DNA from: Ancylobacter sonchi | GTDB taxonomy: Bacteria > Pseudomonadota > Alphaproteobacteria > Rhizobiales > Xanthobacteraceae | Direction: 5' to 3' | NCBI RefSeq assembly: GCF_018390695.1 | Contig: NZ_JAHBGF010000015.1 | Location: 1 to 64,000 of the forward strand | DNA length: 64,000 nt | Part shown: positions 25,393 through 33,616 of the stretch, one piece after another | How the letters are laid out: every line of letters starts with the position of its first letter | Numbering within the stretch: position 1 is the stretch's first letter | Program-made: the position numbers and the translations under genes | Notes under the pieces: model-generated | Databases searched by the model: none | Seen by the model: the letters and a program-made list of their open reading frames with translations, nothing else | Told to the model about the DNA's origin: nothing

Positions 25393-26277
25393 ATGATGTC
25401 CAAGCTTCATCGTGTTCATGATGGGGATTTCGGCTCCGTGTCCGTGCTGGAGCTGACGGGAGAGCTGGTGCCCCACGTGCATTCCAGCGTGAATCTCAGC
25501 TTCTGGCTGGCGGGGGCCCCGGCTCCGCTGAGCCTCAATGGCCGGGCGATCGGACATGACGCGGAGACCGCCGCCGTCATTAATGCCTTCGTGCCGCACT
25601 GCCTGAAGGTCGAGAGCGCCGCCCAGACGCATACCCTGTCGTTCTATCTCGACCCCGACTGGCTCGCCCACCATCTGCCGGCCGGCACGCCCGCCGGCTT
25701 CACCGACCTGAAGCTGCCGATCTCGCCGGCCCTGCGCGATGAACTGCAGGCGCTGGCCGACATGCTGATCAACGAGAGCTGCGACCCCTACGAGATCGAC
25801 TGCGCCATTCTGGTGTTCCTGAAGAGAGCCCTCGCAGCCTGTCAGGTCGAGGACGCCGAGGCCGCGATCCGGGAGCGCCGGGCGAAGGACTTCCGGCTGC
25901 GCAAGGCCGTCGCCCTGATGCGCGAGAACATGTCGCGTGGCCTCGACATGGAGGAGGTGGCGCGCGCCGCTGGCCTCTCGCGCCCGCATCTGTTCTCGCT
26001 GTTCCGCGACCAGCTCGACCTCACGCCGGGGGTGTTCTGGAATTCGCTGCGCCTGGAGGAGGCCGTCAACCAGATGCGGGCATCCGAAGACAATCTGACG
26101 TCGATCGCCAGCAGCCTCGGCTTCACCGCGCAATGCAACTTCACGCGGTTCTTCCGCCAGCACACCGGCGTGACGCCCAGTGACTACCGGGGGGCGCTGC
26201 CCGGCGGGCCGGAAATCCGGCACGCCCGGGGACGGCATTGGGCGGGATGCGCGGATTCAGCCTTCCAGACGGTATAG
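25393..26277 (+). CDS. AraC-family transcriptional regulator
   Basis: The 294-residue protein has an N-terminal cupin-like sensor half (about 1-130, with HVHSSVNLSFWL) and a C-terminal AraC DNA-binding domain (about 175-275) with two helix-turn-helix units: MEEVARAAGLSRPHLFSLFR and LTSIASSLGFTAQCNFTRFF. It stands divergent from the molybdenum hydroxylase operon and convergent with the amidohydrolase gene, whose 3' end it overlaps by 21 bases. It is the obvious candidate activator for this catabolic region. Either of two consecutive ATGs (25393, 25396) may start it, behind GAGGAGG. Confidence 0.92.
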   Translation: MMSKLHRVHDGDFGSVSVLELTGELVPHVHSSVNLSFWLAGAPAPLSLNGRAIGHDAETAAVINAFVPHCLKVESAAQTHTLSFYLDPDWLAHHLPAGTPAGFTDLKLPISPALRDELQALADMLINESCDPYEIDCAILVFLKRALAACQVEDAEAAIRERRAKDFRLRKAVALMRENMSRGLDMEEVARAAGLSRPHLFSLFRDQLDLTPGVFWNSLRLEEAVNQMRASEDNLTSIASSLGFTAQCNFTRFFRQHTGVTPSDYRGALPGGPEIRHARGRHWAGCADSAFQTV

Positions 26278-27153
26278 CCGCGCGGCGGTGTCGAACAGGA
26301 TACCCTGCTGGTCTCGGAGCGGCAGATGCGCGACGGCGCGCCGGATGTTCTCGGCCAGCGTGCCGTAGTCGCTCCAGAGCTTCTCAATGGGGAAATTCGA
26401 GCCCCAGACGCAGCGCTCTGCCCCGAAAAGGTCGACCGTGTCGCTGACGATCGGCTGGATATCACCGAGCGTCGCGCGATGGATGAAGGTCCCGAGCCCG
26501 GACAGCTTCACATAGACATTCGGATTGTCGGCCAGCTGCCGCATGCCCCGGCGCCAGGCGTCGCGGCCCTGCTCGCTCGCATCTTCCGGCATGCCTGCAT
26601 GTTCGAGCACGAAGGTCGTCGAGGGGAACGCCCTGGCGAGCGCCGCGCCATCCGCCATTTGCGACGTGAAGATCTGCAACTCGAACAGCAGCCCTCTCGG
26701 CGCCAGGCCGGCCAATCCCTGCCGCCAGGCCGGCTCGGCGATCAGATCTGGACGGGCAGCGAACCGGTATTGCGGGTTTTCATGCCAGTGCACCTGCTGG
26801 CGTATGCCGCGTAGCGCCGGACTGTCCTGCATGGCGTCCAGCTTCGCTGGCAGGCTTGCATCCGTCATGTCCGCGAAGCCGACGATGGCGTGCGGCCAGC
26901 CATGGGTGTGCGTGATCGACTGGACCCACTCGACCTCCTCCACGGCCCGCGCCGGATCCCAATTGGTCTGCACATAGACCGAGGCGACGATGCCGGCGTC
27001 GCGGATGTCGTCGAGATACTCGCCGATCAGGTAGTCCCGACGTATCGGCTCGTATTCGCCGAATATTCTCGGAACCATCGGTCCATTCAGCCAGGGCTGG
27101 TCCGCTCGTCTCCAGACATGATGATGGGCATCGATAATATCTATCCTGGACAT
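26257..27153 (-). CDS. Amidohydrolase-family lactonase-like hydrolase
   Basis: The 298-residue TIM-barrel hydrolase starts with IDAHHHVWRRADQPWL, the metal-binding HxH of the COG3618 group, which includes L-fuconolactonase, L-rhamnono-lactonase and 2-pyrone-4,6-dicarboxylate lactonase. Further signs are VYVQTNWD near 60, FVLEHAGMPED near 170 and CVWGSNFPIEKL near 256, the last Asp/Ser pair position of the barrel. With a CUT2 transporter and a FAH-family hydrolase nearby, a non-phosphorylating sugar-acid route would fit, though the molybdenum hydroxylase is not a usual part of one. The gene reads towards the AraC regulator and overlaps its end. Confidence 0.85.
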   Translation of the reverse strand: MSRIDIIDAHHHVWRRADQPWLNGPMVPRIFGEYEPIRRDYLIGEYLDDIRDAGIVASVYVQTNWDPARAVEEVEWVQSITHTHGWPHAIVGFADMTDASLPAKLDAMQDSPALRGIRQQVHWHENPQYRFAARPDLIAEPAWRQGLAGLAPRGLLFELQIFTSQMADGAALARAFPSTTFVLEHAGMPEDASEQGRDAWRRGMRQLADNPNVYVKLSGLGTFIHRATLGDIQPIVSDTVDLFGAERCVWGSNFPIEKLWSDYGTLAENIRRAVAHLPLRDQQGILFDTAARLYRLEG

Positions 27154-27319
27154 GACGCGTCTCTCTGAACAACTACCGTAGAACAGATACCGCGTCTTCG
27201 CGCATCGACTAACAGTCGACGGTCACTGTCGTCCACCTGAAGCCTGTTAATCAGACGTGACGATAAGCGACCGGGCCGCAAGCCGGTAAGTTGCATCCGT
27301 TGACCGGCCGAGCCCGGCA

Positions 27320-27347
27320 GGCGGCTGGCGGCTGGCGGCTGGCGGCT
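27320..27347. repeat. Four tandem GGCGGCT heptamers
   Basis: GGCGGCT is repeated exactly four times in the gap between the amidohydrolase start and the EthD gene, about 70 bases upstream of the latter. It is not coding in any supported gene. Copy number may vary between strains by slippage. Confidence 0.9.
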
Positions 27348-27417
27348 GCATGTCGGCGCACATGGATCCGTGCTGCCATTGAAGCTTAGGCGACCCATCG
27401 CGCGAAAGGAATGAGGA

Positions 27418-27726
27418 ATGATCAAAGTATTGTCGATGATGAAGCGCAAAGAAGGAATGAGCCTCGACGAATTCCGGCATTGGCTCACCGAGGAGCATTC
27501 GAAGCTGTCGCAGGCGATACCCGGCCTCGACAAATTCATCGTCAACATCGCCAAGACCGACTCGCCCGACAACCCCTTCGATTCTGTCAACGAACTGTAT
27601 TTCGCCGACGAGGCGGCGATGCAGGCGGCGTTCGGCTCCGATGCCGGGAAGGCTTCGGGGGAAGACGCGTTGGCCCATATTTCCGGGCGCTCCCGCCTGA
27701 TCACCATCGAGTACAGGTTAAAGTGA
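27418..27726 (+). CDS. EthD domain-containing protein
   Basis: The 102-residue protein is a dimeric alpha-beta barrel of the EthD family, seen in MIKVLSMMKRKEGMSLDEFR and HWLTEEHSKLSQAIPG. EthD members are small proteins near ring-opening or monooxygenase systems, some with dehydratase or stabilising roles. AAGGAATGAGGA precedes the ATG. It stands alone, divergent from the amidohydrolase, and probably belongs to the same catabolic region. Confidence 0.9.
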   Translation: MIKVLSMMKRKEGMSLDEFRHWLTEEHSKLSQAIPGLDKFIVNIAKTDSPDNPFDSVNELYFADEAAMQAAFGSDAGKASGEDALAHISGRSRLITIEYRLK

Positions 27727-27733
27727 ATTGCCC

Positions 27734-27765
27734 TGACGACCCGATACCATAGTGTCGGGTCGTCA
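27734..27765 (+). terminator. Stem-loop after the EthD gene
   Basis: TGACGACCCGA (27734-27744) pairs perfectly with TCGGGTCGTCA (27755-27765) across a 10-base loop, eight bases after the EthD stop. No T-run follows, so it may be a weak or factor-assisted terminator. The remaining bases to 27960 show no gene. Confidence 0.6.
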
Positions 27766-27960
27766 ATCGGCCGAACAACGCTTTCCTAAAACGACGGCTA
27801 AATAGTTGACTTGGTTCCCCAATCTACTACGGCCTATGGGGAAGCCTCAGTTTCACTGACCCAAACCCATGAGGGGATCGCGGAAGCCGACATTCGCCGT
27901 AAGGGCCGGGAATGTCTGTTTTCCGGCAGAGTGCTGACATCAGCTCCTGGCGCGAACGCG

Positions 27961-28482
27961 CTACAAGGCCGCTTCCTCATTTGGCGCCGATGTGCCGGCC
28001 GCTGCGAGCAGCACCGCCTCGAGTTCCCGATCGAGAGAGAGGCCGACCTGCAGGACGTCATCGTTCCCGAACTGGCCAAACAGTGATGACGGCCGATCAT
28101 ATTCGAAGAGCACCTCGCCGCCTTCTGTCTCATACAGCGCGACGCGCAGCGGCGCGTAGAGAGCCGCGCCGAGGTGGTGGCGGGTCATTTTCGAAGCGGT
28201 GATCGGATTACCGATCTCGTACTGGACCGCGTTCTTCCTGCCTCCCGCGATCGCGAGCAGCGCTCCGTGGTCGCGTTCGAGGAAGATGAAAAGCTTGGGA
28301 CCATGCGCCTCATGCTCGTCGATGGCGGCCCGGTCGCCGCGGCTCAGCAAGGCGACGATGTTCGCATCCAGCTCCGGCACGGCCGCTGCCAGCGCCGCGC
28401 GCACCTCGGCGAATGGCCGCGCGCAGGCGATGCGGACATGTTCGACGGCGATCTGCCGCGACGTGGTTCGGGGGAGTGTCAT
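27961..28482 (-). CDS. DUF302 domain-containing protein
   Basis: The 173-residue protein contains a DUF302 domain (about 20-155), seen as SARPFAEVRAALAAAVP-like N-terminal helix, then GPKLFIFLERDHGALLAI and the late ETEGGEVLFEYDRPSS. DUF302 proteins are small, often dimeric, and of unknown role, commonly near redox genes. I chose the ATG at 28482 with AAGGAG seven bases upstream; an upstream in-frame ATG at 28527 lacks a site. It is the last of a leftward set: dehydrogenase, alpha/beta hydrolase, unknown protein, DUF302. Confidence 0.85.
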   Translation of the reverse strand: MTLPRTTSRQIAVEHVRIACARPFAEVRAALAAAVPELDANIVALLSRGDRAAIDEHEAHGPKLFIFLERDHGALLAIAGGRKNAVQYEIGNPITASKMTRHHLGAALYAPLRVALYETEGGEVLFEYDRPSSLFGQFGNDDVLQVGLSLDRELEAVLLAAAGTSAPNEEAAL

Positions 28483-28543
28483 CAGTGGCTCCTTCCTGCA
28501 GGTTGGCCGCGTCGCGCGCCCGTTCATGGCGCGCGACCCTTCC

Positions 28544-29263
28544 TCACGCGAGGCGGTAATCGGTGATATCGACGCCGACGATCAGCGGCTCCGGCGCCGG
28601 CGTGTTGTCCGGTTGCCTTGGGAAGACTCTGAAGCCGGAAGGCAACAGGATGCCTTCGACGTCGACGTGAGGCAGGAGATAGCGCGCCGCCGCGTTGTTG
28701 CCCTGGATCTCCACCTCGTAGTCGTGGCGACGGATCAGGCCGTCCGGTCCGACATAGAGGGTCTGCTCCCGGCTATGGGTCGCGATGGTCGCGGGGAAGC
28801 TCACGCGCAGCCGCCGCCAGACCTCCCCCTTTTCCGACCAGGGCGCAATCTCCTCGGCTACCACGCCCGGCTGGGCGAGGATGAAGGGCGAGGTCAGATA
28901 GGTCCACATCGTATAGCCCGCGAAATAGGCGAGCTGCGGGTTGCTCCAATGGGTCTCCATCGCGAAGCCGGCGAAGCTCGCGCGCGGCTGCTCCAGCCTC
29001 TCGACGACGGCACCGTCAGGCGTCTCGATGCTCACCTCATCCGGCGTGAAACGCGAACGGTTCGCCGTTGGATGGAAGGGCCAGTGCGACACCTCCTCCT
29101 TGCGGAGGTCCACCCGGACATTGGCATGGGCGAGGACGTCGGGCTTGCCCTTCAGGTCCCAGAGAATGCCGAACTGGTGAAGCCGGGCCGTCAGGACGGA
29201 AAACCGGCGGAAGCGTTCGAGGCCGCCATGGGCCTCGATCACCTGCTGTTGGAGATCGTGCAT
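28544..29263 (-). CDS. Uncharacterised protein, paralogue A
   Basis: The 239-residue protein has no domain I can name. It is clearly homologous along its length to the product of 31619-32338. Shared blocks are EAHGGLxRxRxF at the start, RSRFTPxxVxxE, LxQPRASFAG, QLAYFAGxxMWTYL, FPAxIATHS, QTLY, RHDYxVEIxGN and the end RxFxRQPD. No signal peptide or membrane segment is visible. The start is the ATG at 29263. It follows the alpha/beta hydrolase with an 11-base gap. The family is typically next to dehydrogenases or AraC/GlxA regulators here, but its role is unknown. Confidence 0.8.
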   Translation of the reverse strand: MHDLQQQVIEAHGGLERFRRFSVLTARLHQFGILWDLKGKPDVLAHANVRVDLRKEEVSHWPFHPTANRSRFTPDEVSIETPDGAVVERLEQPRASFAGFAMETHWSNPQLAYFAGYTMWTYLTSPFILAQPGVVAEEIAPWSEKGEVWRRLRVSFPATIATHSREQTLYVGPDGLIRRHDYEVEIQGNNAAARYLLPHVDVEGILLPSGFRVFPRQPDNTPAPEPLIVGVDITDYRLA

Positions 29264-29274
29264 GTGTCGGTCCC

Positions 29275-30099
29275 TCACGCGTCCAGGAAGATGCGGCAAT
29301 GGGCGACGAACCTCTCCGGGTACTGGAACAGCGCACCATGACCGGAGTCGGGGTAGAGGATGAGCTCGGCGTTCGGTATCGCCTTGAACATGTTGTAGGC
29401 GTTGATGCTGGGAAACATGGTGTCGTCGCTGCCATGCACGATCAGCGCGGGCTGCCGGATGGAGCGCAGCGTCGCCTCGTCCTCTTCCTCGCGCGCGCAC
29501 CATCCGATGATCGCCTTCGCCTGCGGCTCGCTGACGTCGTCGCCGCTCTCCGGATCGCGCTCCTGCTTACGGGCCGTTGCGCGGGCGACGAAGGCGCGGC
29601 CGGCGCGCTGGCTCATCTCGGAGGGTGTGAAGAACAGCGGCAGCCGCACATCCGGCGCGCCTTGGGCGAAAGCGTCCTCGACGACGGCCATCAGATGCTC
29701 CTCGCCACCGCGAGGCGCCGCGCCGGCGATGATGAGCTTCCCGATCAGATCGGGCTGCTGCACGGCGAGGAGCTGGGCCAGCATGCCGCCGAGGGAGAAG
29801 CCGAGCAGATCGACCCGCGCGAGACCGAGACCCCGGATGAAGGTCCCGGCATCGGCCGCCATCTGCTCCACCGTGTCGGGCGTCCGGCCGGTCGAGGAAC
29901 CCACGCCGAGATTGTCGAAGACGACGACCGGGCGGGTCTGTGCAAGAGCGTTCACCACAGCCGGATCCCAAGCATCCATCGTGCCGGTGAAATGCTGGAG
30001 CAGGACGAGCGGCGTTCCGGTCGCGGGCCCGAGGCGTCGGAACGCGAAGCGCACATCGTCGATGCCGAGGAATTCGGTCTTTGCGGTTTCAAGTGACAT
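29275..30099 (-). CDS. Alpha/beta hydrolase
   Basis: The 274-residue protein is a standard alpha/beta-fold hydrolase. The nucleophile S102 sits in GFSLGG at 100-105, the acid is the D of HGSDDTMFP near 220, and the catalytic histidine is in PDSGHGALF near 251. The oxyanion region is LLQHFTGTMDAWD near 33-45. Substrates of this group range from esters to epoxides and haloalkanes. It sits 60 bases downstream of the alcohol dehydrogenase gene and just upstream of the paralogue-A gene, suggesting one transcript. Confidence 0.9.
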   Translation of the reverse strand: MSLETAKTEFLGIDDVRFAFRRLGPATGTPLVLLQHFTGTMDAWDPAVVNALAQTRPVVVFDNLGVGSSTGRTPDTVEQMAADAGTFIRGLGLARVDLLGFSLGGMLAQLLAVQQPDLIGKLIIAGAAPRGGEEHLMAVVEDAFAQGAPDVRLPLFFTPSEMSQRAGRAFVARATARKQERDPESGDDVSEPQAKAIIGWCAREEEDEATLRSIRQPALIVHGSDDTMFPSINAYNMFKAIPNAELILYPDSGHGALFQYPERFVAHCRIFLDA

Positions 30100-30159
30100 G
30101 ATCGGTCCTTCGCGAGCCGGATGGCTCGACGTGATGACAGGTTAGGAGGTATGCGCGGG

Positions 30160-31179
30160 TCACATGGTCAGGACGATGCGGAAGCGGGCCTGGCCCGACA
30201 TCATCTTCCGATAGGCTTCAGGAGCCTGTTCCAGCGGCATGGTCTCGATCATGGCGGCGACGCCGGCGAGCGAGCTGAAGCGCAGCGTGTCATCGGCCGT
30301 CGCCGGGTCGCCGGTCAGCGCCCCCTCGATGGATCGCCCGCCGAACAGCAGGTCCGCCGTCGACACCTCGACCGGCTCGGGGCTCGCCCCCAGCGCGATA
30401 ATCCGGCCGCGCGGCCGGAGCCCCTTCACCGCCTCCGCGACCACCGTGCCGCCGGACGCCGTCGCGACCACGAGATGGGCACCGCCCAGCTTCTGCAGCG
30501 CCTCGGCGATCGCGACAGTCGAGCTGTCGACATAGTGATGGGCGCCGAGCTTTTCCGCGAGCCCTCCCTTGTCCGGCCCACGGCCGATGGCGACGACCTC
30601 GAAGCCCATGCGTCGCGCGAACTGCACCGCGAGGTGCCCCAGCCCGCCAATGCCGATAATGGCGACGAGATCGCCGGCTCGGGCCGGCGAATTGCGCGGG
30701 GCGCTGAACGTGGTGAGACCGGCGCAGAGCAGCGGCGCGGCATCCTCGGATGAGAGGCCGTCGGGAACCGATACCAAGCCGCTGGCCCGCGCCAGCATGT
30801 ATTGCGCGTAGCCGCCATCATGGTGGACACCGGTGAACTCCTGGTTCCGGCAATTGACGAGGTCGCCCCTGCGGCACTCGTCGCAATGGCCGCAGCTCCC
30901 GCCGAGAAAACCAACGCCGACGCGCTGCCCGAGCGTCCAGCCCTCGACATGGTCTCCGATCGCATCGATCACGCCTACCGCCTCATGGCCGGGCACGCGC
31001 GGCCAGTCGATCGGAAACGCGCCCTCGACCGTCCCGGCGTCGGAATGGCAGACGCCGCAGGCCTGAACGCGCAGCCGTACCTGCCCGCTTGCCGGGGCGG
31101 CGAGCGGCTTGCGCGTCAATTCGAGCCGGCCCGGCGCGACGGCCTGAACGGCGAGGTAGGTGTCCGACTGGCTCGACAT
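30160..31179 (-). CDS. Zinc-dependent alcohol dehydrogenase
   Basis: The 339-residue medium-chain dehydrogenase has all zinc elements: catalytic C44 (ACGVCHSD) and H65-E66 (GHEAVG), and the four structural cysteines C96, C99, C102 and C110. NAD(P)-binding GIGGLGHLAVQ is near 178-188. It resembles AdhP-type alcohol dehydrogenases. I chose the ATG at 31179, which has GGGAG six bases upstream; the frame is open to 31530 but that part is not protein-like. It is the first gene of the leftward set. Confidence 0.92.
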   Translation of the reverse strand: MSSQSDTYLAVQAVAPGRLELTRKPLAAPASGQVRLRVQACGVCHSDAGTVEGAFPIDWPRVPGHEAVGVIDAIGDHVEGWTLGQRVGVGFLGGSCGHCDECRRGDLVNCRNQEFTGVHHDGGYAQYMLARASGLVSVPDGLSSEDAAPLLCAGLTTFSAPRNSPARAGDLVAIIGIGGLGHLAVQFARRMGFEVVAIGRGPDKGGLAEKLGAHHYVDSSTVAIAEALQKLGGAHLVVATASGGTVVAEAVKGLRPRGRIIALGASPEPVEVSTADLLFGGRSIEGALTGDPATADDTLRFSSLAGVAAMIETMPLEQAPEAYRKMMSGQARFRIVLTM

Positions 31180-31618
31180 GGGAGCTCCCGCGATTGCGAA
31201 CAGGGGGATGATCGATGAGGTGCCATCGGAAACCGGAGGCGCCTGACACGTCCGATTGAACATCACCGCCGCGCCGTGACGAAGGTCAGCAAAGCCATGT
31301 TTCCGGCCATCCTGTCGAGAATGCAGGTCGGATTGAAAAGCGGTCATTCCCGAAATCGATCGTTCAAGTCGCCGGGCGTCCCACCTCCTTTCAGAAGATC
31401 CTCGGCCCTTCCGCCCGCCAGTTCTGAACCTCTTTGCCTTCTTCACTTGGCGAGCCAGGAAGAAGACCGGGAATGACGCGGCCCGGCAGCCGCGTTCCAT
31501 GCAAGCCGCACCGAACGCGGCCTGAAACAAGGCATCTATGTCGTTCAGTACCGCCCCGGGCGCCGCCTAGGCTTCCTCCACGCCGCCCGCCATTCCGTGG
31601 GCCCAGCAGGAGAGCAGC
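31180..31618. other. Divergent intergenic region without recognised gene
   Basis: These 439 bases separate the divergent alcohol dehydrogenase and paralogue-B genes. I see no RNA gene or repeat. It must hold both promoters; an AGGAGAGC ribosome site precedes the ATG at 31619. Confidence 0.5.
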
Positions 31619-32338
31619 ATGACCCGGCTTAAGGACCTTGCTATCGAGGCACATGGCGGCCTCCAGCGCTGGCGGCAGTTCGACAAGGTTTCCGCCGACC
31701 TCGTCCAGGGCGGCGTGCTGTGGGCACTGAAGGGACAGCCCCACACTCTGGCGGGGACCACCGTGACGGTTGGCCTCAAGGGCGAATGGGCGTCGCACGC
31801 ACCATTCGGGGGCGCTGGCCGGCGTTCGCGCTTCACTCCCGGCCGGGTTGCTCTCGAGGCGGACGACGGCACCGTACTCGACGAACTTCTCCAGCCCCGG
31901 GCAAGCTTTGCGGGGCACACGCTGCAGACGCCCTGGAGCGAGCTGCAGCTCGCCTATTTCGCCGGCTGCGCCATGTGGACCTATCTCAACATGCCGTTCG
32001 TGCTGGCGTGGCCGGGCGTGGAGACCGAGGAACTCGAGCCCTGGCAGACCGAGGAGGGCGACTGGCGTCGTCTCGCGGTGCGGTTCCCGGCGAACATCGC
32101 GACGCACAGCGCGGTGCAGACGCTCTATTTCGACGGCGACGGGCTGCTCAAGCGTCACGACTACGATGTCGAAATCGCCGGCAACACGCCCGGCGCTCAC
32201 CTCATCTCGGACTATGAGGAGGTGTCCGGCATCAAGTTCCCTACCAGAAGGCGCATCTTCGCCCGGCAGCCCGACGGCAGCTTCAGCCGGGAACCGCTGG
32301 TGGTCTCGATCGACCTGTCCAACATCCGCCTCGGCTAG
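31619..32338 (+). CDS. Uncharacterised protein, paralogue B
   Basis: The 239-residue protein is the same length as, and homologous to, the product of 28544-29263 (see shared blocks there), with perhaps half of the residues identical by eye. It lacks a signal peptide and membrane segments. AGGAGAGC lies upstream of the ATG. It converges with the first GlxA-type regulator nine bases after its stop. Duplication of the family on both sides of the dehydrogenase suggests a linked role, possibly in handling a reactive small molecule, but no activity can be assigned. Confidence 0.8.
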   Translation: MTRLKDLAIEAHGGLQRWRQFDKVSADLVQGGVLWALKGQPHTLAGTTVTVGLKGEWASHAPFGGAGRRSRFTPGRVALEADDGTVLDELLQPRASFAGHTLQTPWSELQLAYFAGCAMWTYLNMPFVLAWPGVETEELEPWQTEEGDWRRLAVRFPANIATHSAVQTLYFDGDGLLKRHDYDVEIAGNTPGAHLISDYEEVSGIKFPTRRRIFARQPDGSFSREPLVVSIDLSNIRLG

Positions 32339-32347
32339 CCGGGCGGC

Positions 32348-33289
32348 CTAGAGCGCGGCGACAGGCCCGGCTTCGCTGCGGATCGCCCTCGGCACCTCGC
32401 CGAGCACCCGAAGGAAGGACAGCCGCATGCGTTCCCGGTTCGCGAAGCCCACTTCGCGGGCGATTACCTCGATGGGCAGCCGACTCTGCTCCAGCATCAG
32501 CCGCGCGGCCTCCACCCGCAGCGCCTCGACGGCCTTGGCCGGCGTCGTGCCGGTCTCCGTCCGGAACAGGCGGCTGAATTGGCGCGGGCTCAGGCAGGCG
32601 ACATCGGCCAGATCCTCGATCGTCAGCTCGTTGGCGAGATTCTGACGCGCATGGTTGAGCGCCGCCTGGATCCGATCCTCCTGCGGGCTGAGATCCAGCA
32701 GGGTGGAGTGCTGGGACTGCCCGCCCGAGCGGCGATGATACATCACCATGCCCTTGGCGACCGAGCGTGCCACCTCGGCACCATGGTCACGTTCGATCAT
32801 GCCGACGACGAGATCGGTGCCGGCCGTCATGCCGGCCGACGTCCAGATCGGACCATCGGCGATGAAGATCTTGTCCATGTCGACACGGCAGCTGGGAAAG
32901 CGGTCCCGCAGGGCCTGCGCATAGCGCCAATGGGTGGTGGCGCGCCGGCCATTCAGCAGGCCGGCATCGCCCAGCACGAACGAGCCGAGGCAGATGGCGG
33001 CGACGCGCCGGGTGTCGCGGGCAGCGGCACGCAGGAGCCGGATCAGCCCCGGCGACGAGGTCGGTATCTCCAGCCCCGCCGCGACGAGCAGCGTGTCATA
33101 GGCGCCGGTGTCGAAGGCATCCGTCATCACCTGCATGCCGGACGAGGCGGCGACCAGCCCACCTTGCTCCGACAGCACCCGAACGTCGTACAGCTTCCGG
33201 CCCGCCTGCTTGTTGGCGATGTCGAAAGCCGCCACCGCGCCGAAGCAGATCGGTTGGAACTCCGGGCACAGGACCAGACCGACTTTCAT
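32348..33289 (-). CDS. GlxA-family transcriptional regulator (DJ-1/PfpI plus AraC)
   Basis: The 313-residue protein joins an N-terminal DJ-1/PfpI-like domain (about 1-165; elbow cysteine in AICLGSFVLGDAGLL, then GRRATTHW) to a C-terminal AraC DNA-binding domain (about 210-305; IEDLADVACLSPRQFSRLF). GlxA regulators respond to small metabolites such as glycine betaine in some species. I chose the ATG at 33289 with GGAGAGGA just upstream. A second, closely related regulator is encoded at 35959-36921, on the other side of two enzymes. Confidence 0.9.
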   Translation of the reverse strand: MKVGLVLCPEFQPICFGAVAAFDIANKQAGRKLYDVRVLSEQGGLVAASSGMQVMTDAFDTGAYDTLLVAAGLEIPTSSPGLIRLLRAAARDTRRVAAICLGSFVLGDAGLLNGRRATTHWRYAQALRDRFPSCRVDMDKIFIADGPIWTSAGMTAGTDLVVGMIERDHGAEVARSVAKGMVMYHRRSGGQSQHSTLLDLSPQEDRIQAALNHARQNLANELTIEDLADVACLSPRQFSRLFRTETGTTPAKAVEALRVEAARLMLEQSRLPIEVIAREVGFANRERMRLSFLRVLGEVPRAIRSEAGPVAAL

Positions 33290-33616
33290 GCTTCCTCTCC
33301 GGAGTGGCTCACCGCGAATGTGGGGGCCCACGGCCCATCTGCAATCGCGTGGCCGGAATGATGGCATCTACGTCCTGTCGGACCGAGGCATCCCGCTGCT
33401 ACCGCATACATCGTGATCGCCGTCATCGGCAGGTGCCGACCCTCGCCCGCCCTTGGTGTTCGCTATCCAACCTTGCGGGGCGTCACCGCCACAGCGGCTT
33501 CGACGCGCCGACCTCCCTCTCTACCGGGATATCGGCCGTCGCCCCCAATTCCTCGGTCGACCTACCCCGCCCGACGCCAGGCGGCCCCGCATCCAAGGAC
33601 GTTCAAGGCACGTGAG
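33290..33616. other. Divergent intergenic region without recognised gene
   Basis: No gene or RNA was seen in these 327 bases between the GlxA-type regulator and the exported royal-jelly-family protein. The frame of the latter is open across much of it, but the proline/arginine-rich translation looks non-coding. Confidence 0.5.

Noticed and set aside
27320-27347. GGCGGCT tandem repeat as part of a CRISPR or other array
   Set aside because: Four contiguous heptamers without spacers are a simple microsatellite. No CRISPR array or cas gene was seen anywhere in the window.
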